Assembly: GCF_963678635.1 (NCBI RefSeq)
Contig: NC_087069.1
Span: forward strand, 55,761,175 to 55,825,174
From: Symsagittifera roscoffensis
Lineage: Eukaryota; Xenacoelomorpha; Acoela; Convolutidae
DNA: 64,000 bases
Direction: 5' to 3'
Below the pieces are notes generated by a model. It searched no databases. It was not told the origin of the DNA and saw only the letters and a program-made list of their open reading frames with translations. This document shows, piece by piece, positions 1-12,217 of the stretch (position 1 is its first letter; every line of letters begins with the position of its first letter). Both the position numbers and the translations under genes were made by a program.

Positions 1-33
1 ACCCAGCAAAAGGCCGAGATTAATAAAATATAA

Positions 34-780
34 ATGGCGAATCAGCTGAAGAGGTCCTGGCGGAACTTTTTGAAGGATCATTTTGAAGAGGCAATGAGGA
101 CACCCTCATCAGCACCTCCATTGATGGCGAGTCCCTTCGTTAGAACTGCGGGACAATTAATGTTCACCTGGAGTCTGGTGGGAATAGAGTTGGAGTCATT
201 GACCTCGTATGACAGGCTGAAGTTGGGAGGCAAGAAGCTAGATGTGTATCAAGCACTGATGCAACACGTGGCCAGGGATAATTCAGGCTTGAGCCTGGCT
301 AGGAGGAAGGACGCCACATGTTTCTTGAGATGGATAATGTCAATGATGTCTGACAGCACCATCTTGGCATGCCACCAAAGAGCGAGCGGAAGTAAAACCG
401 TGGAAAAAAAGGTCTCAACGATCATCTTAAACGTGTATCAGAGTACTGGTATAGAAAAAGAAGATGGTTCCAGACTATCCCTAGAGAACCACAGAAAACT
501 GGACGAGGTACGGAGATTTTATAATAAGAAGTTCGAAGAAGAGCATGATGTTCACCGTAACCTGGCCTCGTCAGAGCAGTACTCGAGACGCAGCGAGAAG
601 GGGGAATACCAATACGAGTCAGGAGTGATGGGAATAGCCTTACAACCCCTTCTTAGACTCAGAAACTGGAGGCGCTCACAGGAACCACGAGATGGCGGAG
701 CTACTGAAGTTTTGGACAGAAAGAATAATGGAAATAGACGCGATGGAGAAAGAGGGGCCGAGCCTGGGCCTGATTCTTGA
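34..780 (+). CDS. Unknown ORF A (248 aa), first of three overlapping ORFs
   Basis: I do not recognise this 248-residue frame. It starts at an ATG 34 bases into the window. It is rich in charged residues, has no clear signal peptide or membrane segment, and its last 40 residues are Arg/Gly/Glu-rich and look disordered. Its end overlaps the next ORF, in a different frame, by 89 bases. The three overlapping ORFs shift frame by the same step each time. That fits either one gene with two frameshift mutations or deliberate overlapping coding as in viruses and retroelements. Upstream sequence is missing, so the true start is unknown. Confidence 0.45.
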   Translation: MANQLKRSWRNFLKDHFEEAMRTPSSAPPLMASPFVRTAGQLMFTWSLVGIELESLTSYDRLKLGGKKLDVYQALMQHVARDNSGLSLARRKDATCFLRWIMSMMSDSTILACHQRASGSKTVEKKVSTIILNVYQSTGIEKEDGSRLSLENHRKLDEVRRFYNKKFEEEHDVHRNLASSEQYSRRSEKGEYQYESGVMGIALQPLLRLRNWRRSQEPRDGGATEVLDRKNNGNRRDGERGAEPGPDS

Positions 781-2371
781 GAAAACACCGGAGGTGGTGA
801 GCATACCGCGCTCGAACAAGAGAGTTGAAGTGAACATGGGTGATGGCAATGGCTTGCTGATCACGAACTTGGGAGTGGTATGGAAGTTACTAAGACCCTC
901 CTGGTGCCCACATCCCCACGCGAGTCTGATTGAGGAGACCACCGAACGGGTGAGGTTAGCTCCAACGGAAGATGAAGATTTGGCAAAGTTGAGTGTGGTG
1001 CACAAACTGATCTTACCTCAGATGAAGGAGTCAGGCGAGAAGACGAACAGTCTCGAGTCAGCCAAGAAGATGGAGCCGGGTAGCTGTCTGGATTCTACGT
1101 GTGGGAGTGGAGAGCACACCTGCGATGGACGATTATGTGTCAGGATATTGTCCTTTCAAAAAGAAGATCTGGTTGCTTGGTTTGAAGACATCACAGAAAG
1201 GGAGAAAAGTGAAGTGCAAATAGTTGCGGAGTGTTACGCGAAAACTACGGTGAATATAGCGACAGCTCTCGGATTCTTCTCGAGAATGTGTAGTCTGCAG
1301 TCACTGGAGAGGCTAGAGTCTGAACACCATTTAGTGACGGCGTTGAGCGTGGAATCATGGCCGGGAGTGTTGCAGGTGACTCAAAAACATATCCGGAGCT
1401 GGAAGGTTGGTCTCGAGGCGGAAATGGGGTTTCCCATGAGCGAAGCTTATGGCCTGCCATTGAACGCAAAATCCCTGATAGGATCAATGATGGCCAATTT
1501 GTGCGGAAGCCACTACCCACTGCACATGGTGATGGTGGAAGCATCCAACCAGAGAATATTGGTGGACAAGGCCTTCTCAGTGCCCAAGTGCGTGAGGTTG
1601 GCTCGGATATCGCATCACTCGCACAAGTTGTTGAGAAAAATCAGAGGGACAGTACCAAAAGAATTGAGAGATGACTTGAATGAAATCTGGGGAGAAGAAC
1701 TTTTGAAGTTGGAGAGTGAGAACACAAGCGATCACGAGAGACAAAACGTGATCGGAAAACCTGTGGGAGGTGCTCCAATCATGGAAGATAACGACACGAT
1801 GCATGAGAAAATGATAGAGCTTGAGCCTCTCTTGGAAGCCTCGGGGGAGCGTAACCTCAGGAGCATTGAGATCACCCATGGAGAATGCCCATGCCACTGT
1901 TTGGCACAAACGGTGTGGTATCCAGATCACAAGAACCTTTACCTGGTGTGGGATATGGAAGAAATTCGGTCGATCGGACTACCGGATCACCGGCAGAAGG
2001 TGACGCTCTTAGTAGTGAGTACGATGTTGGCTCTGAGATGGATAGAAGAAAATATGACGAAGTATCGGGAAGCGACGACGCCAACGGCTGAGTCAATCAA
2101 TAGACTACAGCAGGAGACTAGAGTTGTTCGAGACTGCGTGCAAAGTATTCGCCATACCAACAAAAGTCAGACACGTATGGAGCCGTTTGAGGTACTTTCC
2201 ATGGTTTCGGGCGACGCTGACGTCTTGGTTGTACAAGACAACGAAAAATCACATGAGAAAGCATCAAAAGGAGTATCGACAGTTCCAGGCCGAGATTGGG
2301 CCGGAAGCTTTCAAGAGACCCCTGTTAACCCATCGAAATGCGATCACGACAGGATGGAAGAGAGTGGGTAA
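692..2371 (+). CDS. Unknown ORF B (559 aa)
   Basis: This 559-codon frame is long enough that chance is unlikely. It is rich in Glu, Leu, Ser and Met and has no motif I can assign. A cysteine/histidine cluster near residue 400 (ECPCHCLAQTVW) could bind metal, but this is weak. Two shorter frames inside it (1357-1674 and 1885-2091) also look protein-like, so the true reading frame is uncertain in places. It could be a gag-like or viral structural gene, but no zinc knuckle, protease or polymerase motif supports that. Confidence 0.45.
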   Translation: MAELLKFWTERIMEIDAMEKEGPSLGLILEKTPEVVSIPRSNKRVEVNMGDGNGLLITNLGVVWKLLRPSWCPHPHASLIEETTERVRLAPTEDEDLAKLSVVHKLILPQMKESGEKTNSLESAKKMEPGSCLDSTCGSGEHTCDGRLCVRILSFQKEDLVAWFEDITEREKSEVQIVAECYAKTTVNIATALGFFSRMCSLQSLERLESEHHLVTALSVESWPGVLQVTQKHIRSWKVGLEAEMGFPMSEAYGLPLNAKSLIGSMMANLCGSHYPLHMVMVEASNQRILVDKAFSVPKCVRLARISHHSHKLLRKIRGTVPKELRDDLNEIWGEELLKLESENTSDHERQNVIGKPVGGAPIMEDNDTMHEKMIELEPLLEASGERNLRSIEITHGECPCHCLAQTVWYPDHKNLYLVWDMEEIRSIGLPDHRQKVTLLVVSTMLALRWIEENMTKYREATTPTAESINRLQQETRVVRDCVQSIRHTNKSQTRMEPFEVLSMVSGDADVLVVQDNEKSHEKASKGVSTVPGRDWAGSFQETPVNPSKCDHDRMEESG

Positions 2372-2667
2372 AATGTCTGGAGACAATACCAAAGCGAGGG
2401 AATCGATACTAGAGGAGGACCTGGCGAAGAACGTGAGCTTGAGCCTGCACAACTCCTTTTGTTTGAACCGGGAATCTAGGGTGAAGGCACTACCCAACCA
2501 GGCAAAGAGGTTGCAGGAGCAAAGAGAATGAATGCAATCCTATGAACAGCTGAAGGCTTGGGAGGAGATCGTGATTAGCTCCGATGATGAAGAAGAACTG
2601 TTGAGACAGTTTGCCGTATCTAGTACTTCAGGGTGCGGCACATCCAAGGCGAAGAGTGCGAGATGAG
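2124..2667 (+). pseudogene. Unknown ORF C with one in-frame TGA
   Basis: The frame opens at 2124, overlaps ORF B by 248 bases, and is basic (KNHMRKHQKEYRQ, THRNAITTGWKRVGK). A TGA at 2529-2531 interrupts it. The same frame then runs on to a stop ending at 2667, passing through an acidic stretch SSDDEEELLRQF. Continuation past the stop suggests a single nonsense mutation in a formerly longer protein. It is probably the C-terminal part of whatever ORFs A and B encode. The function is not recognised. Confidence 0.4.
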
Positions 2668-4132
2668 TGGATGGTTCAAATGGATCTTGAGTCTTGAGAG
2701 GGAAGGAGGGCTTGAGTGTGGATCCGGGTGAAACCTGGATTCACGAAAAAGAAATTTTAACGAAACAGATATTGTTATTAATATGCTATATCTATTATAT
2801 AAATCAAAATGCTGCATGAAAATTTCCTAATTGAATGGGACAAAAGAAATTTTAAATAATTGGCTTGAAAAGCGAAAATTCATAGGTGCAGGTGTGTGCA
2901 GATTTTGATTGCTGTTTAGCGATAGTGTGAAAATTTTACATGGCCGTGAATTTTGGGGTATAGATAAGCTTAAGTCTGCTGCAAACTTCTGTAAATGACC
3001 ACTGGCACTGTACCTTGAGCAACACTCGGTTTTTGGGGACTCACTGGCAGACGACAGCACGCGATGAGGACATCGATCTCGAGTCCGGGGAGTATGTGCC
3101 AGTCGGTCATATTTGGAAGTTTGACCTTGAGAGAAGCAAAAAACACTTGATTTTGGAGTGAAATTTAATTTTTCAAAAATTCGAAAAGAGCCTGTCATGC
3201 ACGATTTTCTCGCGATAACTGAAAGTCGAAAAAGAGAATTCAGAACAATCGAGTGACAATCGCGGGAAAGTTGCAAGATAAATCACTAGGAAATTGCCAT
3301 TCGCAAATTCCGAGACAATAATAATCTAGAGTAGAGCTGTCCTATTTGAAATAGAAGACAGAGTGTTCCTGAGAACTGGACAATTATCCAACTGGTCAAC
3401 TATTCGAACTGGACCAGAGTGAACCTTCGGTGGAAAGGTGGACAGCTTGAGTGTCCCAATGGTCCACATAAAACTGCATTCTAGAGTACAAACTTATTCC
3501 TGTTGTTGAAACTAGCAAACATTAAACTCATTTAGTTACACTATTTAATTCTTGAGTTGCTTACCGACTTAATTACTCCCAGTTCTTGAGCGTGCCACAA
3601 TGTGAGTACCAATTTAAATTTCTAGAGTGTGTTTTATGATTGTTATGTTGAGGTAAGGCGAGTTTTAGGTTGATCCATCTGAAATGGATCAAAGTTCCAC
3701 TGTCTAATAAAAAGTAACTTAACGGATTGTTCCAACCCGGTTTTTAACGGCGTTCATGTATTTTGGGTATCTAGAGGCCTGAGTATGGGGACGTTATTAT
3801 TTCTAGAGTGGGGGGGGTATTTTGGTAGTAGCCTTTAAGCTGTAACGGGTCGTGGTCTCATGTCACAAGCGAACCGAATTGGCTCCGACTGGTTTGAGGT
3901 GGAAAAACACAAGAGATAGTGTCCCTGACTCTTGAGCCAATGGTTATAGGGCCTATTTTTTTTAAGCCTCATGTGTGACTACAGTAGACGAATGTTACAA
4001 TCAGAAACAGTCAATTGAATTTTATTTCAAATTTTACATTTCGTTACTTCACCAAAAGTAAGAGTTTTTATTCAATTCGTGCTTTAAGTTTTTAAATTTG
4101 GAACATTTCAAAAGTCCCAATTTTTTTAAATA
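2668..4132. other. Non-coding spacer
   Basis: No convincing coding frame is seen; a 149-codon minus-strand frame at 2827-3276 has no recognisable content. The short words CTTGAG and CTAGAGT recur many times, including around 2690, 3300, 3480, 3620 and 3800. A G10 run lies near 3811-3820. Confidence 0.5.
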
Positions 4133-7100
4133 ATGCCTGCCCTTAACCGAAACGAGAAAGTAAAGTGTGGAGACTGTGGAAATATGTATATTCGTCAAAG
4201 CACAGCTCGACACCGGAAAAATGGTTCTGAAGGAGTTATTTCTTGCCCTGATTGTAAGTATGATCAACAAGAAATGAGCTATCATATGGCTAAGAAGCAT
4301 GCTCAACCAAGTTCGAAGCAGTCGACTGTTTGTTCTTCTTGTGAACAAGAGTTCCCCAGTTACTACTCTCTCCAACAACATCGGAGAAAGGAACATGGAG
4401 CAAAACAACGGAAACCCAGTGATACGGTGGCCGACTTGAACAAGATTGTGGAGGAAGAAGGGGAAGATGATGAAAAACTAAAGGAGGAATTTAGTGCTTG
4501 TCAACATTTTCTGGTGGATACGGAGATGGAAAATGGGAGACATAAGGTATTTAACTTCCAAATGTCCAAGTTAGATACTAAAATCATTAACGAGAAACTT
4601 GAAGAAGTCTTCAACAAGCTCGATTCTGCAGCCAAAATCAACATTGATCTGGGTTTTGTTCTTCGAAATATTGAGACTGGTGAATATCGTTTTTTCTACG
4701 CCCATGAAAACAATACTCTGTTTGAAAAATTCCACTTACTTTATACGAAAGCGGATTTGATAACAATCCAAGGAAAAGTAGAAAAATTTGATATTGTGGA
4801 GCAATGTACCCAAGAACGTCAAAACACAAAATGGAGATTCAAGTTAATTACTAACCTCACAATTTTCGCTGCTTTGCTGAAAAACATCCCCATGGGATGT
4901 CCGGACTCTGTCTTACCCGAACCTTTATTACGACATACGCAAGTGAATTGTCTTTTATCTAACAAAAACAAGGAACCTTACAAAGATCATTTATGTCTTT
5001 TCCGCGCATTGGCCATGTACATGAACGGATATAATGATCTCGACTCTCACACTTCTAGATAATTTACAGATTTTATATCAAAATCTGTTTATGATCCTAA
5101 AACTTTTCGTGGAGTTTCTGTAGAAGACTTACCTGTTGTCGAGGAAACTGTTCAAAGGAACATTTTTATTTACGATTTCGATATCCAAGAAGGAGAATAT
5201 GTAGGAGAACTAGCTCGACGAAGTATTGGAAGATTTGACAAAACAGTCAAATTACTGAGATTTAACAATCATATCATTCATACAAATGATATTGATTTTT
5301 TCTTCAAGTGTTTCCGGTGTCCTAGTTGTGACACTTTTTTTAATAAATCGGACAATTTTAACAAACATCTTCTGAGATGCAAGGACCGAGTGAAACATAT
5401 TTACCCAAAAAACGTCTATGAGCTTCGCGAAACCTTGTTTGAAAAGCTAGAAGGATTCAATCTTCCAGTTTCTGAAGATAACAAATTTTTTAATAACCTA
5501 GCAGTTTTAGATTTTGAACCGATTTGTGTTCCTACAGAGGAACTAAAAGAAAAGCAGACTACTACCTGGATTGGAAAACATGTCCCCATTTCAGTCTCTA
5601 TATCATCAAATCTGATTGATGCACCCATCTTTTTGTACAACAAGGATCCACAGAACTTGATTATTGATTTTGTAAGCAAACTCGAGCTGTTGGCTGAGAA
5701 AAGTAAGCTGGAGATGAGAACAAAATTTCAAGATATTGAAGTAGCTGTGAATGAAAGAATGAGAAAGATCTTTGATCAGCTGAACGAACGTGGTAATAAC
5801 TTTTCAAGTAACAAATTTGAGTACGAAGACGAATGTATCGAAGATTCGGAAGAAGCAGATATGTCAACAAAATTCTTGCGAATTCAGAAAAATCAACTCA
5901 TCGATTTGAAACAACATCTGGAGAGATATATAAATACTTTACCTGTTTTTGGATTTCACAGTGGGGGATATGACTTAAATTTGATCAAGTCCTACTTAAT
6001 CCCTTATTTGATTCGCGATAAAGCGCAAGAAACATCCGTTATCAAAAAAGCAAATGATTTTATATCTTTCAAGTTTAGAGATGTACAATTTCTTGACATT
6101 ATGAAATTTCTGGGTGGAGCAACAACTCTGGACTCATTTCTCAAAGCTTATAAAGCTAGTGAAACAAAAAGAATTTTTTCCTTATGAGTGGTTTGACAAC
6201 CCCGACAAACTTGATTTTCCAGGACTGCCCCCATATGAAGCATTTTTCAGTAAACTTAGAAACAACAAACCTCTAGACAAAGATTTTACTGATTATGAAA
6301 AACTGAGGAAGAGTGGACTTGATGAACAGCATGCACTGAAAAAGCTTCAAATCAAGACTGTACCCCCATCTGGTCTAGATAATTACAGTTACTTACAACA
6401 AACTTGGCAGAAAAACGGAATGACTGTGTTCAAAGACTTTTTGCAGTGGTACAACAACAAAGATGTAGTTCCAACCCTGGAAGCAATGCAAAAAATGATT
6501 CAGTTTTATCATAACAAAGGGATAGATATGTTGAAACGTGGATGTAAACTTCCAAATCTAGCAAACATATGTCTACACAAATCTACAAATTACAAGTTTT
6601 ATCCATTTTGCGAAAGTGATAAAGATTTGTGTGAAAAAATACGAGAAGACATGACCGGTGGGCCTTCGATTGTGTTCACTCAAAAAGCTGTTGTAGACTA
6701 AACCTTTATCAGAGATTCATCAAATATTTGTAAGTCAATCGTTGGAATTGATGCGAGCCAGCTTTACCCCTATTCAATGTACCAAGATATGCCAACAGGA
6801 TGTATACGAGATGGGAGTTTGACACTGATATGCAGAAATGCAAGGCTAGACATAATCGAACTCGCAACTTTGAGAATATGGTCATGTCTTTCTATCAAAA
6901 ATCAAGACCAGAATGTAAAATTGAGAGCTTATTTACATCTGGAAAACAGAAGAAAATTGACTGTTTTAATGTGGACAGTATTTGTGATCACTGTAAAACA
7001 GTATTCGAGGCAATGGGATGCTACTATCACTTTTGTTCTTGTCAAGAAACTCGTCCCTCCTTAACAGAACAGGATATCGGGCGATGAAATAAGAAGAGAG

Positions 7101-8474
7101 AGATGGATGAGATGAGACGAGAATACATTCAAGAGAAAGGATACAAAGTTGAAGAAATGTGGGAGTGTGAGTGGTGGCAAAATTTCAAAACCAATGACAA
7201 GATCAAAAATCATGTTCGAACCCACTTTCCCTACAAAAGACCCCTTTCAGACTCTCTTCTAGCAAAGATAAAAGATGGATCTCTTTTTAGTTACGTTTAG
7301 TGTGACTTAGTTGTTCCAGATGAACTGAAATCGAAGATTGCGAATTTTGCTCCAATTTTCAAAAATACTGAGGTTGGAAGAAACGATATTGGTGAATATA
7401 TGAAGAATTATGCTATTGAAAATGAACTGTTGAAACATCCACAGAGAATGCTTATATCTAGCTTGAAGCTAGAAAATAGAACAGTTATAACTCCTCTCTT
7501 CAACTTTTATTTGGAACTTGGCTTGCAATGCACCAAAATTTATCGTTTTGTTGAATATTCTCCTCGGAAATGTTTTAATACTTTCGTTCAGTCAGTGGTT
7601 GATGCTAGAAGAGAAGGAGATGAAAACCCTCTATCAGGAGTTGTAGCAGAAACAATGAAGCTCTTGGGCAATTCCTCCTATGGATATCAGATCATGGATA
7701 GATCCAGGCATACAATCACGAAGTATCTGAACGATGAAAAAACTCACAAGGCAATCAATGAACCATTGTTCAAAAGATTGAATACAGTTGAAAAAAACTT
7801 GTATGAGGTGGAGTTGTTGAAGTCAACCATTGAGCACAGAGAACCCATCATCGTTGGTTTTTTTCATACTTCAGTATGCAAAGCTGAGAATTTTGGAACT
7901 CTACTACAACTTCTTTGAAAAGTTCTGTGATGTATATAAATTTGAAGAGTTGGAGATGGACACAGACTCACTTTACTTGGCACTTGCAGAAGAAAATTTG
8001 TACGATTGCATCCAACCAGATAAGAGTGCTGCTTGGGAAAAAATGAGGGAGAGTGATTACAGAGATTCCTTCAAGGCGGATGCAAAATCTAATTTCCTTC
8101 CTCGAACGTGTTGTAGTATCCAAAAAAAACATGATAAGCGGGAGTCAGGACTTTTCAAAGAACAATTTAGGTGCACAGAAATGCTCTGTTTATGTAGTAA
8201 GACATATTGCTGCTATGACAACAAGTCAGACAAATTCAAATTTAGCAGCAAAGGATTGAATAAGCGGGTTCTAGGAGACTCTGGAGATGGACCTTTAGCA
8301 AAGTATAGGAGAGTAATCGATTAAGTTATCAACTTAACATCTACTAATAGAGGATTCAGAACTATAAATCATATGGTTGCTACATATGAACAGACAAAGA
8401 AAGGACTAAGTTATTTTTATCCTGAAAGACAAGTGCAAGATGATGGAATTCATACAAAACCATTGGACTTATAA
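4133..8474 (+). pseudogene. Protein-primed type family-B DNA polymerase, Maverick/Polinton or adintovirus-like, broken
   Basis: This is a decayed gene of about 1,440 codons for a DNA polymerase of selfish DNA elements or viruses. In order it shows N-terminal Cys/His zinc-finger pairs (CGDCGNMY; CSSCEQEF with HRRKEH), a stretch DHLCLFRALAMY that recalls OTU-type proteases, another CPSCDTFF finger, an exonuclease-like GFHSGGYDLNLI, polymerase motif A IGIDASQLYPYSM, motif B MKLLGNSSYGYQ and motif C EMDTDSLYLAL. The order matches protein-primed family-B polymerases. Stops lie in frame at 5060 (TAA), 6699 (TAA), 7085 (TGA), 7298 (TAG) and 8322 (TAA). The frame shifts near 6165, 6797 and 7860. Coding similarity continues after each lesion, up to the TAA ending at 8474. 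No terminal repeat, integrase, packaging ATPase or capsid gene is visible beside it. Assignment to this polymerase family is firm; the exact element type is inferred. Confidence 0.8.
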
Positions 8475-9778
8475 GAACTCTTCTGATATATTAAATACTA
8501 TAAGATGTCATATTATTATGGTTTCATGATAATAAAATGTAAATTATTGCGGTAAACTTAATATACAATGCAGTGATTCACATACTTTCTTTGTAATTCA
8601 AACTTTTTTTCTCAAAAAACTTGACTTTTTTCGAAGTCTCTGTAGGTTTCAGCTTGGTTCAATTAGATAGAAAGTAAAATTATCGTTTCAATTTGATAGA
8701 AAGTAAGATTATTTAATAAATTAGGTCAAATAATAGCTAACCTTATCGTGTTTTGAAGTTTTTTTGAAAATTTTTTCATAAAAATTCCAAGTTTTTACCC
8801 AAAAACTCTTACCATTGACTTACTATCCACCAAAAAATTTTAAGATATAATCTTAATTCTACACGTAATTAACAATCAATTGTTCCCACATAGGTAACGC
8901 GCGCCGAGATTTTTGCGAAAAAATTAGACAAAAACCAAAAAAAAAATTTCGTTTTTCTTTCTCTTACCATCACACTGAAGTCTTACCATCGGTATTCCCT
9001 ATCTTAATACATTGTAGACTCTATACCCAATCTTAAAACATAGCCTGCAGACCGGATGCTCTATTCCTTATCTTAATACATGTGGGTCTGCAGGGTCCCC
9101 CCACTTCAGCTCCAACATCTACTACTTAGTTATCTTGTGGTCCTGTCAGCATTTTCTCACTTTTTTGGGTAATCGGTCCTAAATAATAACGAATTATAAG
9201 TCCCAAATTTCCGCGTTGAAAAAAACTTTACGAAATTAAATCTTATGAACCGCGCTCATCTCATTAGGCAAGAGACATTTGTTGTTTTAGTTGAACCATG
9301 TGTCGGAGGTCTTTTTATTCATTCTGGATTGATTGCCGCGGAGACCATGTTCGACCCACACCAAAACTCTCATTATGCTGAAAGTTCTGATTTAAAATCT
9401 ATATAACCATATAAAAAGGCTGTTATCTACAGGAATGCAAATCATAAATATAGGATTTGAGAGGTGCTAAATTCTGCGCATAATCAAAAACGCTGCGAGC
9501 CAATCAAACTCAATGGTGAAACTTTAAGTCAAAACCTTAACTTCCTCACCATATTGTAGATCGATCAAAATCCACCCTCGAATCTAGCAAAGAGTGGCTA
9601 GAGAGCGTTCAATTTGTGATCAAAGTAATCGACCAATCGGAATCCACGCTAGAGATGGAATCGCTAGAGATAATTTTGTTGTCGAAAACTATTGTAACTG
9701 ATTTTGGCTGCAAACCACTTAACGCAGATGGTAATCGCTAGCTTATAATGTATTTTAGTTATTGCTGTGTCATGTATA
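8475..9778. other. AT-rich non-coding DNA
   Basis: No gene is seen. There is a partial direct repeat of TTGATAGAAAGTAA-type words near 8668-8710. Near 9050-9095 the word CCTGCAGACC faces its inverse GGTCTGCAGG across a copy of CTTATCTTAATACAT. Confidence 0.4.
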
Positions 9779-9786
9779 GATGTTTT

Positions 9787-9978
9787 GGCTCTTTCCCCCT
9801 CCCCCCACCTGCAAATTTTTATATTTGAAGTTTCTGTTCACTTTGAAGTTTCTGTTCATGCAGACTAACTAGGTTATGAGAAACATATTTGGTATTCATA
9901 ATTAACCTTGTAAAACCACCCGTTATACCATAAAATTCATGTTTGAGTGAGGTGGGGGGGGGGGAAGGAAAAAGAGCC
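9787..9978. mobile_element. hAT-like MITE, copy 1 (192 bp)
   Basis: This short element has inverted ends (GGCTCTTTCCCCC at the left; GGAAAAAGAGCC at the right). It is flanked by an exact 8-bp direct duplication GATGTTTT at 9779-9786 and 9979-9986. Eight-base target duplications are typical of hAT transposons. It has no coding capacity. A diverged copy in the opposite orientation lies at 41206-41405. Confidence 0.8.
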
Positions 9979-9986
9979 GATGTTTT

Positions 9987-11569
9987 TTTACAATTCGCAT
10001 GATTATGCAAATTTGTTTCCGTGTTGTACTATTTGCTGATTTTTTTAATCTCGAGATGATTTATGAAAACCACATAATTGCTATCGTTTCTAAAGCGCTC
10101 GCGAAAAAGTTTTTGGTTGCAGTTATACACCTCTTGAAAAAAAACTAGATTGTTTTAGTGTTAGTGGACAAAAAAAATTATACTAAAACAATGATTTTGC
10201 CAATATGATGTCAGATTGGAAGGTGCAGAGGTAGCATACATGTGTACAAAGGTGATGGCTGCGGGATTGCTCCCCGGTAGATGACTAGTTTTGCTCATTC
10301 TGATAGGTTTTTTATAGCTGTTTCATCCGCGTTGAAAATTGGCTAAATTAGCGATAATCTATTGATAAAACTTGCTATTGCGACAATGAACAACGATAAC
10401 TCATCGCTGTTGTTTTGTCACTTTTTTGGCGCTAAATTTCAATGTGAGCTCAACTGGGGTAGAAACACAATTTCAAGACTAAGCCCAATCTTCCTATCTT
10501 CCTTTTAACACTAATGAAAGTGCCAAAAAATGATAATGACCAACAAGACATTGCTAAGTAGTTGATTGAACTGAGCTGAAAGGCTCTTTTTCTAAATATA
10601 AAGTATGAAAACACGGAAATAGTTTTTTGTGTCTAGATTGTCATTTGGCGATGTTTTTTGTAATAGTGAAACGTGGCTATAAATGATGAGAATGAAAAAC
10701 GAAGCAGTTCTAAAACAAGAACTCTAATTTTATATGAAACACAAGTCGTAAATCAGGAGGCGGATTTATATTGATTCAATTACCAGAGAGTAATTAGAAA
10801 ATTCAAACTGTAGAAACTATTTTTGAAGAGTCAGCAGCAGCTTCTTTTGACTACGAAGAGCATCAATTTCGAATCATTTGCTTGTACATCGAACCGAGAA
10901 CAGTTATGAGTTTCGTTGAAATCGTATGTTTATCGTAGATTGTTTTATATGTTGATATAATAGATAATGATATCGAATTTCTTGATTCTCCAAACGCTCA
11001 AGCACTGTTGTGTTCGAATCAAAATTGACATATTGCATAAAACGTTTTTACTCTTCAGCTTTTTTTACCGCATTAAGTTTGATTTGCGAAAGTGAGCCAA
11101 CGAGATTTTGACAATCTTGCTTTACGTCGTTTGCATCAGACAAATTTAGCTGAATAAATAAAAGTTCTGTCATTGATAAATTGATTTATTGGTTTTTGAA
11201 TTTGTCAAAACATAAATAAACATTTTTACCTTTAAAAGTTATCGTAAAGCCACGAACAGTCTCAATAAAATTAAATCTAATTAAAAATTTCAGCTTTAGA
11301 ATTAAAACGACGGCCTTTTTCCATAACTATCACGCCTCTTGTAAAATGACCGCATGTAAATGCGTGAACAACTGTCAATACCGCTATTTGAATTTAAAAA
11401 ATAGTGATCAAATCTGTTCACTAGAACCTACTTGACATGTTTATATCTAATTTATAACACAAAACTAATTCCAAATGAAGCAGGAGATTATATGTCTGCA
11501 GTGTCAAACTAAGAGGGAATGATTGGAGAAGAGCCTGTCTTAATCTGTTCAGTTGTGTGTGAACTGATT
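9987..11569. other. AT-rich DNA downstream of the SLC37A stop codon
   Basis: No coding frame is convincing. The 3' UTR of the minus-strand SLC37A gene should lie in the upper part. A minus-strand AATAAA (plus-strand TTTATT at 11184-11189) is one possible polyadenylation signal about 380 bases past the stop, but nothing else singles it out. Confidence 0.4.
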
Positions 11570-11821
11570 TCACTGCTCCTGCTCCTGTGTCCATTGGGTG
11601 GCCCTTGTTGACCTCCACTTGTGTTTGTAATGACTGGCAGACTTGACGAGGAGTCGGCTGAGGAACAGGAGGGCGACTAGGTTGGAACAGACTAGGAAGT
11701 AGAACACGTCTTCGTAGGGCAGTTCGAAGCACACTATCACCCCTATCCCCGCCCCCAGACTCCCCATCCCGTCTATGATGGAAGTGACAGTCGCTAATGC
11801 TCGGGCGTCCTTGCGCAACAT
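11570..11821 (-). CDS. SLC37A: SLC37A exon 10 (last coding exon)
   Basis: The exon starts after the acceptor TGATTTAG at 11822 and ends in a TGA stop (84 codons with the stop). It carries RALATVTSIIDGMGSLGAG, the glycine-rich helix segment that directly follows the SADLGTH motif in this family. Next comes a final membrane helix (VFYFLVCSNLVALLFLSRLL) and a basic/Gln-rich cytoplasmic tail. It joins exon 9 in phase 0. Confidence 0.92.
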   Translation of the reverse strand: MLRKDARALATVTSIIDGMGSLGAGIGVIVCFELPYEDVFYFLVCSNLVALLFLSRLLVKSASHYKHKWRSTRATQWTQEQEQ

Positions 11822-12217
11822 CTAAATCAGGGCAGTCACTTCAGTTGAAACAAATTAACATCCTGCCCCCTGCCCCCTGCCATGCATTTTGGATGGAGGA
11901 GGAGGAGGATGTATACTAGGTTCTAAGCTGGGATTCCATCCATCAGCTAACCATACAGTAGAGCTATTCACTCAATTCGCTGAGCCATTTTACTCCAAAC
12001 TATATTCGACAGGACTATCTTTTGGTCCAGTTGGGAGGGAGGATGTTTTAATTGACCCGTCAAATGCATATATTTGAATGAATTTTATATTGCGTTGCAA
12101 GTTTTAGCCCAAACGCGAAGCTGGTCTTTGAAAACACAACCAAAGAGAAACAACACAGGAGAACCAACTGAGAGACAAATTAGGTTAGACTGCGAGGATC
12201 GACCACCAATCTAACCC

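Noticed and set aside
1245-1930. Minus-strand ORFs of 99 and 117 codons
   Set aside because: They lie antisense to the longer ORF B and have no recognisable content.
11421-11732. 103-codon minus ORF overlapping SLC37A exon 10
   Set aside because: It is the wrong frame; the exon 10 frame carries the family motifs and splices in phase.
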